Shown here piece by piece: positions 7,719 through 16,301 of a stretch of 64,000 nt of DNA. The number at the start of each line of letters is the position of its first letter. Positions within the stretch are counted from its first letter, which is position 1. The notes beneath the pieces are model-generated. The model was not told where the DNA came from and made no database searches. It was given only the letters and a program-made list of their open reading frames with translations. The translations under genes and the position numbers were made by a program. Source of the DNA: an uncultured Prevotella sp. (GTDB lineage: Bacteria; Bacteroidota; Bacteroidia; Bacteroidales; Bacteroidaceae); assembly GCA_905234265.1 (NCBI GenBank), contig CAJOHJ010000004.1:235893-299892 (forward strand), given 5' to 3'.

Positions 7719-8821
7719 CAGATACCAACGAATTTTTGCAAGAACGCTACAATAACGCAATGACTTTGGCCTCAGGACAAACTGTGCCGAGGACAAGTCT
7801 TAGCCCTGACATTGCCACATGCTTGAACGTTATTATCAACCAGTCGGAAAACAGCAAAGCAGTGTTGACTGTTGTTTTAACCAGCGCTGTCTACAAAATA
7901 TTAAATCCTGAACAGGACATCAGACTGCACCAGTCAAGCATTCCTAACGGCTATTCGGGACGGACATTCGACACCACATACATAACGCCTTTCTTGAAGT
8001 CATGCCGTTTTCCTGCCATGGCAGAAAGCGGATGGCTTACCCGCTCATTAGAGCAAAAAGTACCATACAATTTCAACTATACTGGGGCCATAAGTCCTGC
8101 CAAGCTGAAAACAGCATTCCTGAATGCCATCGACAGCATTGAGAACAGCGGACAGGCATCAGACATTCTCGACTATCTGCTGCAAAAACTAATCATACAA
8201 CGCGACAGCAAGGTCATTCTTATCGCAAAGCCTCTCAATCTTCCAATAAGCAGCATTATCAGCCTTCTGAACAACCATTTCCATGCAAGATACAAGGCCA
8301 AGGGTGCTTCCAGGCTGCCCGTTTTGGCCATCTACGCTATTTATCAGAGCCTCTTCCAAGAAGGAATGAAAAGGTTTGAAGGCAAAGTCCTTTGTCCGCT
8401 GGAGAGTCATACGTCGGCAGACGCAAGAAGCGGCAGAATAGGCGACATAGACATCGTGAACAGCGACAACACTCCGTTTGAGGCCGTAGAAGTGAAGTTT
8501 GACATTCCCGTGTCACACGACATTGTGGTGACGGCAAGAGAAAAAATACAGCCCACCAATGTAAGCAGATACTATATCTTGTCTTCGGCAGAAATATTGC
8601 CACAGGATAAGGACAAAATAGAAGAGGATATCATAAAAATTAAAAACACTCACGGATGCCAGCTGATTGTTAACGGCATCCTCTCAACACTGAAATATTA
8701 TCTCAGGCTCTTGGACAATACCTCTCTATTCATTGAAAACTATACCACTCTGCTGGCAGAGGACAATACCGTTAAGTTTGAACATAAACAGAAATGGAAC
8801 GATTTAGTTTCCACCATTTAG
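7715..8821 (+). CDS. Type II restriction endonuclease, possibly SacI family
   Basis: The 368-residue protein pairs with the C5 methylase. A PD-(D/E)xK-type site is visible as RIGDIDIV, then about a dozen residues, then FEAVEVKFD (Asp, Glu, Lys). The N-terminal half has YSGRTFDTTYITPFLK and ESGWLTRSLEQ, which I associate with SacI-like enzymes; the sizes of this pair also resemble the SacI pair from memory, so the family call is tentative. The open frame extends to 7664; the ATG at 7715 is preferred because of the ATGA overlap. AT-rich like its partner. No controller gene or vsr gene accompanies it. Confidence 0.85.
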   Translation: MTDTNEFLQERYNNAMTLASGQTVPRTSLSPDIATCLNVIINQSENSKAVLTVVLTSAVYKILNPEQDIRLHQSSIPNGYSGRTFDTTYITPFLKSCRFPAMAESGWLTRSLEQKVPYNFNYTGAISPAKLKTAFLNAIDSIENSGQASDILDYLLQKLIIQRDSKVILIAKPLNLPISSIISLLNNHFHARYKAKGASRLPVLAIYAIYQSLFQEGMKRFEGKVLCPLESHTSADARSGRIGDIDIVNSDNTPFEAVEVKFDIPVSHDIVVTAREKIQPTNVSRYYILSSAEILPQDKDKIEEDIIKIKNTHGCQLIVNGILSTLKYYLRLLDNTSLFIENYTTLLAEDNTVKFEHKQKWNDLVSTI

Positions 8822-8852
8822 AACATTTGTTTACACCTATAATAATATATTA

Positions 8853-9608
8853 ATGTTAGAAGTAAGAAACCTGCACGCCAAGATTGGCGAGAAAGAAATC
8901 TTGAAAGGCATAGACCTGGTGATAAACGACGGAGAGACGCATGCCATCATGGGGCCTAACGGCTCGGGAAAGTCTACACTGTCGGCAGTGCTTGTGGGCA
9001 ACCCTGCCTACGAGGTTACTGACGGCGAGGCTTTCTTCAACGGCAAGAACCTGCTGGAAATGGCACCGGAGGAGCGCGCCCATGAAGGGCTGTTCCTCTC
9101 GTTCCAGTATCCGGTGGAAATTCCCGGCGTGTCGATGACAAACTTCATGAAGGCGGCCATCAACGAACGCCGCAAGGCTCAGGGCTTGGAGCCTATGAAG
9201 CCGGCAGAGTTCCTGAAGATGATGCGCGAGAAGCGCAAGGTTGTGGAATTGGACTCAAAGCTGGCCAACAGAAGCGTGAACGAAGGCTTCAGCGGCGGCG
9301 AGAAGAAGCGCAACGAGATTTTCCAGATGGCCATGCTGGAGCCGAAGCTGTCAATACTCGATGAGACGGACTCCGGACTGGACGTCGACGCCATGAGAAT
9401 AGTTGCCGAGGGCGTCAACAAGCTGCAGCGCCCGGACACGTCGTGCATCGTCATCACCCACTACGACCGTCTGCTGGAAATGATACGCCCTCAGTTTGTG
9501 CATGTGCTGTATCACGGCCGCATCGTCAAGACCGGAGGCCCTGAGCTGGCAAAGCAGATCCAGGAGCATGGCTATGACTGGATAAAGGAAGAAATCGGCG
9601 AAGAATAG
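8853..9608 (+). CDS. sufC: SufC ATPase of the Fe-S assembly scaffold
   Basis: The 251-residue ABC-type ATPase drives the SufBCD scaffold. It has Walker A MGPNGSGKSTLSAVL, the Q-loop LSFQYP, signature FSGGEKKRNE, Walker B SILDETDSGLD and ITHYDRLL. EKKRNE in the signature is typical of SufC. It lies 31 bp after the endonuclease stop; an ATTTG at 8825-8829 could be part of a weak local promoter, but there is no clear -7 box. Confidence 0.97.
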   Translation: MLEVRNLHAKIGEKEILKGIDLVINDGETHAIMGPNGSGKSTLSAVLVGNPAYEVTDGEAFFNGKNLLEMAPEERAHEGLFLSFQYPVEIPGVSMTNFMKAAINERRKAQGLEPMKPAEFLKMMREKRKVVELDSKLANRSVNEGFSGGEKKRNEIFQMAMLEPKLSILDETDSGLDVDAMRIVAEGVNKLQRPDTSCIVITHYDRLLEMIRPQFVHVLYHGRIVKTGGPELAKQIQEHGYDWIKEEIGEE

Positions 9609-9651
9609 TGCTGGAGATTTTGTTCACAATCATTAATGTATCGTTCTGTTT

Positions 9652-11019
9652 ATGATTAACGCAGCCGAAAAACAATATATCGATTTATACCAGCAGGCAC
9701 GCGGCATGATAATGAGCCATGCCCCGGAGGCCATGAACGCCGTCCGCGACAAGGCCTTCGACGACTTCAAGGCCCAGGGCTTTCCCACGCAGAAGGTTGA
9801 ACGCTACAAATACACAGACGTCAGCAAGCTGTTTGCCCCTGACTATGGCGTCAACATCAACCGCCTGGAAATTCCCGTCGACCCCTACGAGGCTTTCCGC
9901 TGCGACGTGCCCAACCTGTCGACAAGCCTCTACTTCATCGTCAACGACTCTTTCTACCGCAACAGCCAGCAACGGCCGCAGGCGGAACAGAAGGACGGCA
10001 TAATAATTAGCTCGATGAGGGAACACCCTGAAATAGTGGCGAAATACTATTCCAGGCTTGCCGACACCAGCGCCGACGCCATCACCGCACTGAACACGAT
10101 GCTTGCCCAGGACGGCATGCTCATCTACGTGCCGCGCGGCGTCAAGGCACCGCGCACCATACAGGTGATAAACATTCTGAAAGCCACACCACGGAATGCC
10201 CGGCATTTCGTTGCCGACCTGATGGTAAACCGCCGCGTGCTGATAGTCGTCGAGGCCGAAGCAGAGATAAAAGTGCTGTTCTGCGACCACGCTGCCGACG
10301 ACCGCAATTTCCTGGCAACGCAAGTCATAGAGGCATACGTAGGTCAGAATGCCTCACTGGACCTCTACTGCATGGAGGAGACGCATAACAAGAATACTCG
10401 CGTGAGCAACGTATACATAGACCAGCAAGCGCACAGCCGCGTGACGCACAACGTACTCACGCTGCACAACGGCACAACGCGCAACCGCTTAGACCTATCC
10501 CTGTCTGGCGAAGGCGCAGAGTGCCACTGCTACGGCTGTGTTATTGCCGACAAGCAGCAGCATGTGGACAACAACACGCTCATCACCCACCGCGTGCCGC
10601 ACTGCACGTCCACGGAGCTTTACAAATATGTTCTGGACGACCAGTCGACGGGAGCCTTTGCAGGCCGCGTACTCGTGGAACACGATGCGCAGAAGACGAC
10701 GTCGCAGATGACCAACCAGAACCTTACTGCCACCAGCGAGGCACGCATGTTTACGCAGCCTATGCTTGAAATCTACGCCGACGACGTTAAGTGTGCGCAC
10801 GGTTCTACCGTAGGACAGCTGAACGACGCAGCCCTTTTCTACATGCGACAGCGCGGAATATCGCTTAAAGAAGCCCGAGTACTGCTGCAGAATGCCTTTG
10901 TCAACGAAGTCATTGACAAGATAGAAATGGAGCCTCTGCGCGACCGCCTGCACTATCTCGTTGAGAAGCGCTTCCGCGGCGAGCTGAACAAATGCAGCGG
11001 CTGCCAGCTGTGCAAGTGA
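9652..11019 (+). CDS. sufD: Fe-S cluster assembly protein SufD
   Basis: The 455-residue protein forms the SufBCD scaffold with SufB and SufC. Typical features are FPTQKVERYKYTDVSKLF near the N-terminus, LIYVPRGVKAPRTIQV in the beta-helix, VLDDQSTGAFAGRVLVE and MLEIYADDVKCAHGSTVG with the conserved Cys/His, and ALFYMRQRGIS at the end. It ends with CSGCQLCK. No cysteine desulfurase (sufS) or sufE/U follows; the next gene is mnmG, so sulfur supply must be encoded elsewhere. Confidence 0.95.
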   Translation: MINAAEKQYIDLYQQARGMIMSHAPEAMNAVRDKAFDDFKAQGFPTQKVERYKYTDVSKLFAPDYGVNINRLEIPVDPYEAFRCDVPNLSTSLYFIVNDSFYRNSQQRPQAEQKDGIIISSMREHPEIVAKYYSRLADTSADAITALNTMLAQDGMLIYVPRGVKAPRTIQVINILKATPRNARHFVADLMVNRRVLIVVEAEAEIKVLFCDHAADDRNFLATQVIEAYVGQNASLDLYCMEETHNKNTRVSNVYIDQQAHSRVTHNVLTLHNGTTRNRLDLSLSGEGAECHCYGCVIADKQQHVDNNTLITHRVPHCTSTELYKYVLDDQSTGAFAGRVLVEHDAQKTTSQMTNQNLTATSEARMFTQPMLEIYADDVKCAHGSTVGQLNDAALFYMRQRGISLKEARVLLQNAFVNEVIDKIEMEPLRDRLHYLVEKRFRGELNKCSGCQLCK

Positions 11020-11024
11020 TGCTG

Positions 11025-11083
11025 CGAGAGGTGAGTGGTAAGAGGTGAGAGGTGAGAGGAGAGAGGTGAGAGGTGAGTGGAGA
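11025..11083. repeat. GAGAGGT 7-mer array after sufD
   Basis: A purine-rich run of GAGAGGTGA-like copies starts directly after the sufD stop. The basic step is 7 bp (GAGAGGT) with variants. Unlike the other elements no reverse-complement arm was found before mnmG. Perhaps half of a hairpin element. Confidence 0.7.
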
Positions 11084-11151
11084 GTCTTTTGACGAAACTT
11101 ATTCTCGATAAAATCGGGAAAATATTTAAGATAGAAAAGAAGAATTAGCAA

Positions 11152-13086
11152 ATGGTTCTGAAATATGACGTGATAGTCATCGGCGCAGGGCATGCCGGCT
11201 GCGAGGCTGCATGTGCCGCAGCGAACATGGGTGCCAGGACTTGCCTGATAACCATGGATATGAACAAGATTGCGCAGATGTCGTGCAACCCTGCCGTTGG
11301 CGGCATCGCCAAGGGTCAGATAGTTCGCGAGATTGACGCCCTGGGCGGCCAGATGGGCTTGGTGACCGACGCCACTGCCATACAGTTCCGCATGCTTAAC
11401 CGTTCGAAGGGCCCCGCAGTGTGGAGTCCGCGAGCGCAGTGCGACCGCGGAAAATTCATCTGGCAGTGGCGCACAGTACTCGATGAAACCGCCAATCTCG
11501 ACATCTTTCAGGACCAGGCCGACGAGCTTCTCGTGGAAGACATCCCACACGCCCCTTCCTCCACATTAACACCAGCCACCCCACCAAAGCGAGTCACCGG
11601 AGTAAGAACCATCTGGGGGGCAGAAATCTATGCCAAGGCGGTCATCATCACCTGTGGCACCTTCCTGAACGGACTGCTGCACATAGGCCGCAAGATGATT
11701 GCCGGCGGCCGCATTGCAGAGCCTGCAGTGGCCCATTTCACCGAGAGCATTACACGCCATGGCATCATGTCGGCACGCATGAAGACCGGCACGCCAGTGC
11801 GCATCGACAAGCGCTCCGTACACTTTGAAGACATGGAACGCCAGGACGGTGAAACCGGCTATTATCAGTTTTCCTACATGGGCAGCAACCGCCAGCTGCA
11901 ACAGCTTCCCTGCTGGGTGTGCTACACCAACGAGGAAGTACACAAGACACTCCTTGGCGGCCTCAGCGACTCCCCTCTCTACAACGGCCAGATAAAATCC
12001 ATCGGTCCGCGCTATTGTCCGTCAATAGAGACAAAGCTTGTAACATTCCCCGACCGCACGCAGCACTTGCTGTTTCTGGAGCCGGAGGGTGAGCATACCA
12101 ACGAAATGTACCTCAACGGCTTCTCGTCGAGCCTGCCCATGGACGTGCAGATAGAAGCCCTGAAGAAAATCCCTGCACTGCGCGACGTAAAGGTATACCG
12201 TCCAGGCTATGCCATTGAATACGACTTCTTCGACCCAACGCAACTTACCCACTCGTTGGAATCGAAGATTATCGCAGGTCTGTTCATGGCCGGACAGGTC
12301 AACGGCACCACCGGCTACGAAGAGGCTGGCGGCCAAGGGACGCTGGCAGGCATCAACGCCGCCATTGCTGCCGGCAACGCCGGTAGCGGAGAGCCGCTGA
12401 CGCCATTCCATCTGAAGAGAGACGAAGCATACATTGGCGTGCTGGTTGACGACCTTGTCACCAAGGGTGTCGACGAGCCGTACCGCATGTTCACATCGAG
12501 GGCCGAATATCGCATACTGCTGCGACAGGACGATGCAGACGCACGCCTGACGGAGCGTTCCTACAAGACAGGCCTTGCAACTACCGAGCGCCACGAGTGG
12601 TGGCAGCAGAAGAAGTCGGCCATCGAAGAAATCGAGCGTTTCTGCCACGAATATGCCATAAAGCCAAAGGTGGTCAACAGTGCGTTGGAAGCTGCCGGCT
12701 CCACTCCCCTCGTCTACGGTTGCAAGCTTGAAGACCTTGTGGCACGCCCTGAGCTGAACTTCGAAAAGCTGAAAGAAATCATCCCCGACTTTGCCGAGAA
12801 AATCTCGCAGCTGCCAAACCGCCAACAGGAAATTGCAGAGGCTGCAGAGATACACATAAAATATAAAGGCTACATAGAACGCGAGCGACAGGTGGCCGAA
12901 AAGATGCATCGCTTGGAGAACATCAAGATAAAAGGCAAGTTCAGCTACCCCACCCTTACAGCCATTTCAACGGAGGCACGCCAGAAGCTTGAGAAGATAC
13001 AGCCCGAGACGCTGGCGCAGGCCAGCCGCATTCCCGGCGTGTCGCCCAGCGACATCAACGCCATGCTCGTATTGTTGGGTAGATAA
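11152..13086 (+). CDS. mnmG: tRNA uridine-5-carboxymethylaminomethyl modification enzyme MnmG (GidA)
   Basis: The 644-residue FAD enzyme works with MnmE to modify wobble uridine 34 in tRNA. The N-terminal FAD site is VIVIGAGHAGCEAACAAA; MSCNPAVGGIAKG, GTFLNGLLHIGRK and AGQVNGTTGYEEAGGQG follow, and the C-terminal helical tRNA-binding domain ends with ASRIPGVSPSDINAML. Around 11545-11600 the chain has a Pro/Ser/Thr-rich segment (HAPSSTLTPATPPKRV) where homologues have a short turn, so a small in-frame insertion is likely. The gene is often near chromosomal origins. Confidence 0.97.
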   Translation: MVLKYDVIVIGAGHAGCEAACAAANMGARTCLITMDMNKIAQMSCNPAVGGIAKGQIVREIDALGGQMGLVTDATAIQFRMLNRSKGPAVWSPRAQCDRGKFIWQWRTVLDETANLDIFQDQADELLVEDIPHAPSSTLTPATPPKRVTGVRTIWGAEIYAKAVIITCGTFLNGLLHIGRKMIAGGRIAEPAVAHFTESITRHGIMSARMKTGTPVRIDKRSVHFEDMERQDGETGYYQFSYMGSNRQLQQLPCWVCYTNEEVHKTLLGGLSDSPLYNGQIKSIGPRYCPSIETKLVTFPDRTQHLLFLEPEGEHTNEMYLNGFSSSLPMDVQIEALKKIPALRDVKVYRPGYAIEYDFFDPTQLTHSLESKIIAGLFMAGQVNGTTGYEEAGGQGTLAGINAAIAAGNAGSGEPLTPFHLKRDEAYIGVLVDDLVTKGVDEPYRMFTSRAEYRILLRQDDADARLTERSYKTGLATTERHEWWQQKKSAIEEIERFCHEYAIKPKVVNSALEAAGSTPLVYGCKLEDLVARPELNFEKLKEIIPDFAEKISQLPNRQQEIAEAAEIHIKYKGYIERERQVAEKMHRLENIKIKGKFSYPTLTAISTEARQKLEKIQPETLAQASRIPGVSPSDINAMLVLLGR

Positions 13087-13128
13087 TCAATGAAGTTAGG
13101 AAAATTATCAATGCAGTTAGGAAAATAA
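13087..13128. repeat. Pair of 21-bp repeats before apt
   Basis: Two consecutive 21-bp units, 13087-13107 and 13108-13128, both read TCAATGNAGTTAGGAAAAT plus two bases, differing at only two positions. They end just before the first parS-like palindrome. Confidence 0.85.
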
Positions 13129-13129
13129 T

Positions 13130-13145
13130 TGTTTCATGTGAAACA
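13130..13145. promoter_or_regulatory. parS-like site 1 (one mismatch)
   Basis: TGTTTCATGTGAAACA differs at one position from the canonical ParB-binding palindrome TGTTTCACGTGAAACA. It lies 20 bp upstream of the apt start. The in-frame TTG/ATG codons around it would give an extended apt product; I regard this stretch as a binding site, not coding. Confidence 0.75.
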
Positions 13146-13164
13146 TTCAAACAACATAATAACT

Positions 13165-13692
13165 ATGAACAACGAAACTTTAATGAAGAACCTGCGGTGC
13201 ATTCCCGACTTTCCGAAGAAAGGAATCAACTTCCGCGACGTGACAACGCTCTACAAGAACGCAGAGTGCATGAAGATTATGCTCGACGAAATGTACGAGA
13301 TTTACAAGGACAAAGGAATAACGAAAATTGTTGGTATAGAAAGCCGCGGCTTCGTGATGGCAGGAGCACTGGCTGGCAGACTCGGCTGCGGAGTCGTGCT
13401 TGCGAGAAAACCGGGCAAGCTTCCCTCGACAGTAATAAAAGAGTCGTTCAGCAAGGAATACGGTGTTGACACCGTTGAAATGCACCTCGACTCGTTAGAC
13501 TCCAACGACGTCGTCCTTATCCACGACGACCTTTTAGCAACCGGCGGAACCGCCAAGGCAGTCTACAAGCTCGTGCAGCACTTCAACCCGAAGAAAGTCT
13601 ACATGAACTTCATTATCGAGATAACCGACGAAGGCCTGCACGGCCGCGACCTGTTCAAAGACGTCGACCTTACGACCCTGATGACAATATAG
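13165..13692 (+). CDS. apt: Adenine phosphoribosyltransferase
   Basis: The 175-residue enzyme salvages adenine to AMP with PRPP. It shows IPDFPKKGINFRDVTTLY, IVGIESRGFVMAGALA, LARKPGKLP and the PRPP loop VVLIHDDLLATGGTA. The ATG at 13165 gives the usual family length; the open frame upstream passes through the parS-like palindrome. The gene fits exactly between two ParB-type sites, the second starting on the base after its stop codon. Confidence 0.95.
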   Translation: MNNETLMKNLRCIPDFPKKGINFRDVTTLYKNAECMKIMLDEMYEIYKDKGITKIVGIESRGFVMAGALAGRLGCGVVLARKPGKLPSTVIKESFSKEYGVDTVEMHLDSLDSNDVVLIHDDLLATGGTAKAVYKLVQHFNPKKVYMNFIIEITDEGLHGRDLFKDVDLTTLMTI

Positions 13693-13708
13693 TGTTTCAC
13701 GTGAAACA
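13693..13708. promoter_or_regulatory. parS site 2 (perfect ParB-binding palindrome)
   Basis: TGTTTCACGTGAAACA, a perfect match to the 16-bp parS consensus known from Bacillus and widely conserved across bacterial phyla. It starts directly after the apt stop codon and ends 8 bp before uvrC. ParB would load and spread here to organise the origin region. Confidence 0.92.
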
Positions 13709-13716
13709 ACAGCAAG

Positions 13717-15546
13717 ATGACCAAGGAGGAGAACGAAGCGCGGCTTGCGAAGCTGAAGGCCATTGTGAGCGCCATGCCCGACAAGCCCGGCAGTTACCAG
13801 TATTATGACAACACTGGCACCATTATTTACGTGGGCAAGGCCAAGAACCTGAAGAACCGCGTTTCGTCGTATTTCCACACAGAGGTAGACCGCTTCAAGA
13901 CCAAGGTGCTGGTGTCCAAGATTTGGGACATCAGCTACACCGTGGTGAATAGCGAGGAGGATGCGCTGCTGCTGGAAAACGCACTCATCAAGAAATACAA
14001 CCCACGCTACAATGTCTTGCTGAAAGACGGCAAGACCTACCCCTCTTTAGTCATCACCAAGGAGTATCTGCCGCGCATTTTCTGGACGCGCAACATCAAC
14101 AAGAAGCTTGGCACGTTCTACGGTCCCTACTCCAACATCGGCGCCATGCATGCCGTTCTGGAGCTGATAAAGAAGCTCTACCGTCCGCGCCTGTGCCGCA
14201 TGCCGATCACCAAGGAAGGCATCGACAGCGGCAGCTATCAGGTCTGCCTGGAATATCACATCAAGAACTGCGCCGGCCCCTGCGTCGGCAAGCAGTCGCT
14301 GCAGGACTACCAGAACAACATCGACCAGGCCCGCGAGATTCTCAAGGGCAACACGCGCAGCGTGCTTCAGCAGCTCCGCACCGACATGCAGCGGCTGGCC
14401 GAAGAGCTGCGCTTCGAAGAGGCTCAGGAGCTAAAGCGCCGCTATCTGCTCATCGAGCAGTTCGTTGCCAAGAGCGAGGTCGTCAGCCACACCATAAACA
14501 ATGTCGATGTGTTCTCGATTACTTCGGACGAAAAAGTGGCATTCGTCAACTATATCCACGTCAGCAACGGACAGATAAACCAGTCGTTCACCTTCGAGTA
14601 CAAGAAGCGGTTAGATGAGACCGACAGCGAGCTTCTGCAGCTTGCCATCGTTGAGATGCGCCAACGCTTCAGCAGCAATGCCAGGGAGATTATCGTCCCC
14701 GAGGATATAGACATCAACATGGATGGAGTCGTCATCACCGTGCCGCAGCGTGGCGACAAGAAGACACTCCTTGAGCTGTCGCTGATGAATGGCAAGCAGT
14801 ATAAGTTTGACCGCCTGAAGCAAGCCGAAAAGCTTAACCCCGAACAGAAGCAGGTGCGGCTGATGAAGGAACTCCAGGACCTGCTGCACCTCGACAAGAT
14901 GCCCTATCAGATAGAGTGCTTCGACAATTCCAACATCAGCGGCACCGATGCCGTTGCCGCCTGCGTGGTGTTCAAGAAGATGAAGCCCTCCAAGCAGGAC
15001 TACCGCCTCTACAACATCAAGACCGTCGTAGGTCCCGACGACTACGCCTCCATGAAGGAAGTTGTCTACCGCCGCTACAAGCGTCTCGTCGACGAGCAGC
15101 AGCCCCTGCCCGACCTGATTGTCGCCGACGGCGGCAAAGGGCAGATGGAAGTCATCCGGCAGGCCGTCCAAGACCAGCTGGGACTGGATATTCCCATTGC
15201 CGGACTTGCCAAGGACGACCGCCACCGCACCAACGAGCTGCTCTATGGCTTTCCGGCCCGTGTCATTGGCATGCCCGTCAACAGCGAGCTCTTCAAGACC
15301 CTCACCCAACTGCAAGACGAAGTCCACCGCTTCGCCATCACCTTCCACCGCAACAAGCGCTCCAAGCATGCACTGCAGTCAGAGCTGGACACCATCAAAG
15401 GCATCGGCCCGAAGACCAAAGACCAGCTCCTGCTCAAGTTTAAGTCCACCAAGCGCATTCGTGAAGCGCAACTCTCTGATTTACAAAATGTTATAGGTAT
15501 TGCTAAGGGAAATATCGTCTACGGATATTTCCATGGGGAGGAATAA
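13717..15546 (+). CDS. uvrC: Excinuclease ABC subunit C
   Basis: The 609-residue nuclease makes the dual incisions of nucleotide excision repair. It has the N-terminal GIY-YIG domain (PGSYQYYDNTG, IIYVGKAKNLKNRVSSYF), the UVR motif near residues 205-240 (LAEELRFEEAQELKRR), the C-terminal RNase H-like endonuclease domain (IECFDNSNISGTDAVA, LPDLIVADGGKGQ) and helix-hairpin-helix repeats at the end (LDTIKGIGPKTKDQLL). Length is normal. Confidence 0.97.
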   Translation: MTKEENEARLAKLKAIVSAMPDKPGSYQYYDNTGTIIYVGKAKNLKNRVSSYFHTEVDRFKTKVLVSKIWDISYTVVNSEEDALLLENALIKKYNPRYNVLLKDGKTYPSLVITKEYLPRIFWTRNINKKLGTFYGPYSNIGAMHAVLELIKKLYRPRLCRMPITKEGIDSGSYQVCLEYHIKNCAGPCVGKQSLQDYQNNIDQAREILKGNTRSVLQQLRTDMQRLAEELRFEEAQELKRRYLLIEQFVAKSEVVSHTINNVDVFSITSDEKVAFVNYIHVSNGQINQSFTFEYKKRLDETDSELLQLAIVEMRQRFSSNAREIIVPEDIDINMDGVVITVPQRGDKKTLLELSLMNGKQYKFDRLKQAEKLNPEQKQVRLMKELQDLLHLDKMPYQIECFDNSNISGTDAVAACVVFKKMKPSKQDYRLYNIKTVVGPDDYASMKEVVYRRYKRLVDEQQPLPDLIVADGGKGQMEVIRQAVQDQLGLDIPIAGLAKDDRHRTNELLYGFPARVIGMPVNSELFKTLTQLQDEVHRFAITFHRNKRSKHALQSELDTIKGIGPKTKDQLLLKFKSTKRIREAQLSDLQNVIGIAKGNIVYGYFHGEE

Positions 15547-15570
15547 TCGCAAATTATCTTCGTAAGATAT

Positions 15571-15670
15571 TTTCGTAACATGCAGAGATAATTTCGTAAC
15601 ATGCAGAGATAATTTCGTAACATGCAGAGATAATTTCGTAACATGCAGAGATAATTTCGTAACATGCAGC
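15571..15670. repeat. GAGATAATTTCGTAA family array, copy 2 (perfect 21-bp copies)
   Basis: Four identical 21-bp units start at 15571, 15592, 15613 and 15634 (TTTCGTAACATGCAGAGATA plus A), followed by a degenerate fifth. At the left end a short inverted piece (AAATTATCTTCGTAAGATATTTTCG, 15551-15575) marks the turning point seen in other copies. Identity of the four units suggests recent amplification. The array begins within 30 bp of the uvrC stop. Confidence 0.95.
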
Positions 15671-15723
15671 AGAGATATTTACCTGAGTCAATATCATAAA
15701 TAAAAATAAAAAGAAAGGATGCC

Positions 15724-15754
15724 TTTGCAGTTAGCGTGATTTTTCTTATTTTTG
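15724..15754 (+). promoter_or_regulatory. Promoter of dtd
   Basis: TTTG (15724-15727), 19-bp spacer, TATTTTTG (15747-15754): full match to the Bacteroidetes consensus. Start codon of dtd 58 bp further on. Confidence 0.75.
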
Positions 15755-15812
15755 CTACATAAAACCAAATTGAGCAAAAAACAATCCGAAAAACTAAAAA
15801 GCAGTTGATTTC

Positions 15813-16265
15813 ATGAGAAGCGTCATTCAGCGTGTTTCGCATGCCAGCGTCGCCATCGGCGGCACGGAAAAGTCCAGCATCGGAAAGGGCTTCCTGATAC
15901 TGCTTGGCGTATGCAATGAAGACACCGAGGAAGACGTCGACTGGCTGGTAGGCAAGATTGCCAACCTGAGAGTCTTCGACGACGAGCAGCATGTCATGAA
16001 CCTCAGCATAAAGGACGTTCAGGGCGAAGCCCTTGTTGTCAGCCAGTTCACGCTCTTCGCCAGCTACAAGAAGGGCAACCGCCCCTCGTGGTATCGTGCC
16101 GGCAGCCACGAGCATTCCATCCCGCTCTACGAGCTGTTCTGCCGCCGCCTGTCAGAGGCCGTCGGCAAAACTGTTGGAACCGGCGAATTCGGTGCCGACA
16201 TGCAGGTTTCGCTGCTCAACGACGGGCCTGTCACGATATGCATGGACACCAAGAACCGGGAATAA
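15813..16265 (+). CDS. dtd: D-aminoacyl-tRNA deacylase
   Basis: The 150-residue enzyme hydrolyses D-amino acids from mischarged tRNA. It has MRSVIQRVSHASV at the start, the active-site motif VVSQFTLFAS and the cis-proline motif NDGPVTICM at the end. Full length. First gene of a likely dtd - small membrane protein - deoC operon. Confidence 0.96.
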   Translation: MRSVIQRVSHASVAIGGTEKSSIGKGFLILLGVCNEDTEEDVDWLVGKIANLRVFDDEQHVMNLSIKDVQGEALVVSQFTLFASYKKGNRPSWYRAGSHEHSIPLYELFCRRLSEAVGKTVGTGEFGADMQVSLLNDGPVTICMDTKNRE

Positions 16266-16301
16266 AAACCACCATTTTATCACATTGAAAACTTCATAAG
16301 C

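Noticed and set aside
13129..13164. TTG start for a longer apt product
   Set aside because: The extra codons come from the parS-like palindrome; ATG at 13165 gives the normal enzyme.
15571..15670. CRISPR array
   Set aside because: The 21-bp repeats are directly adjacent without unique spacers, no cas gene is in the window, and the same family occurs at other loci in inverted form.
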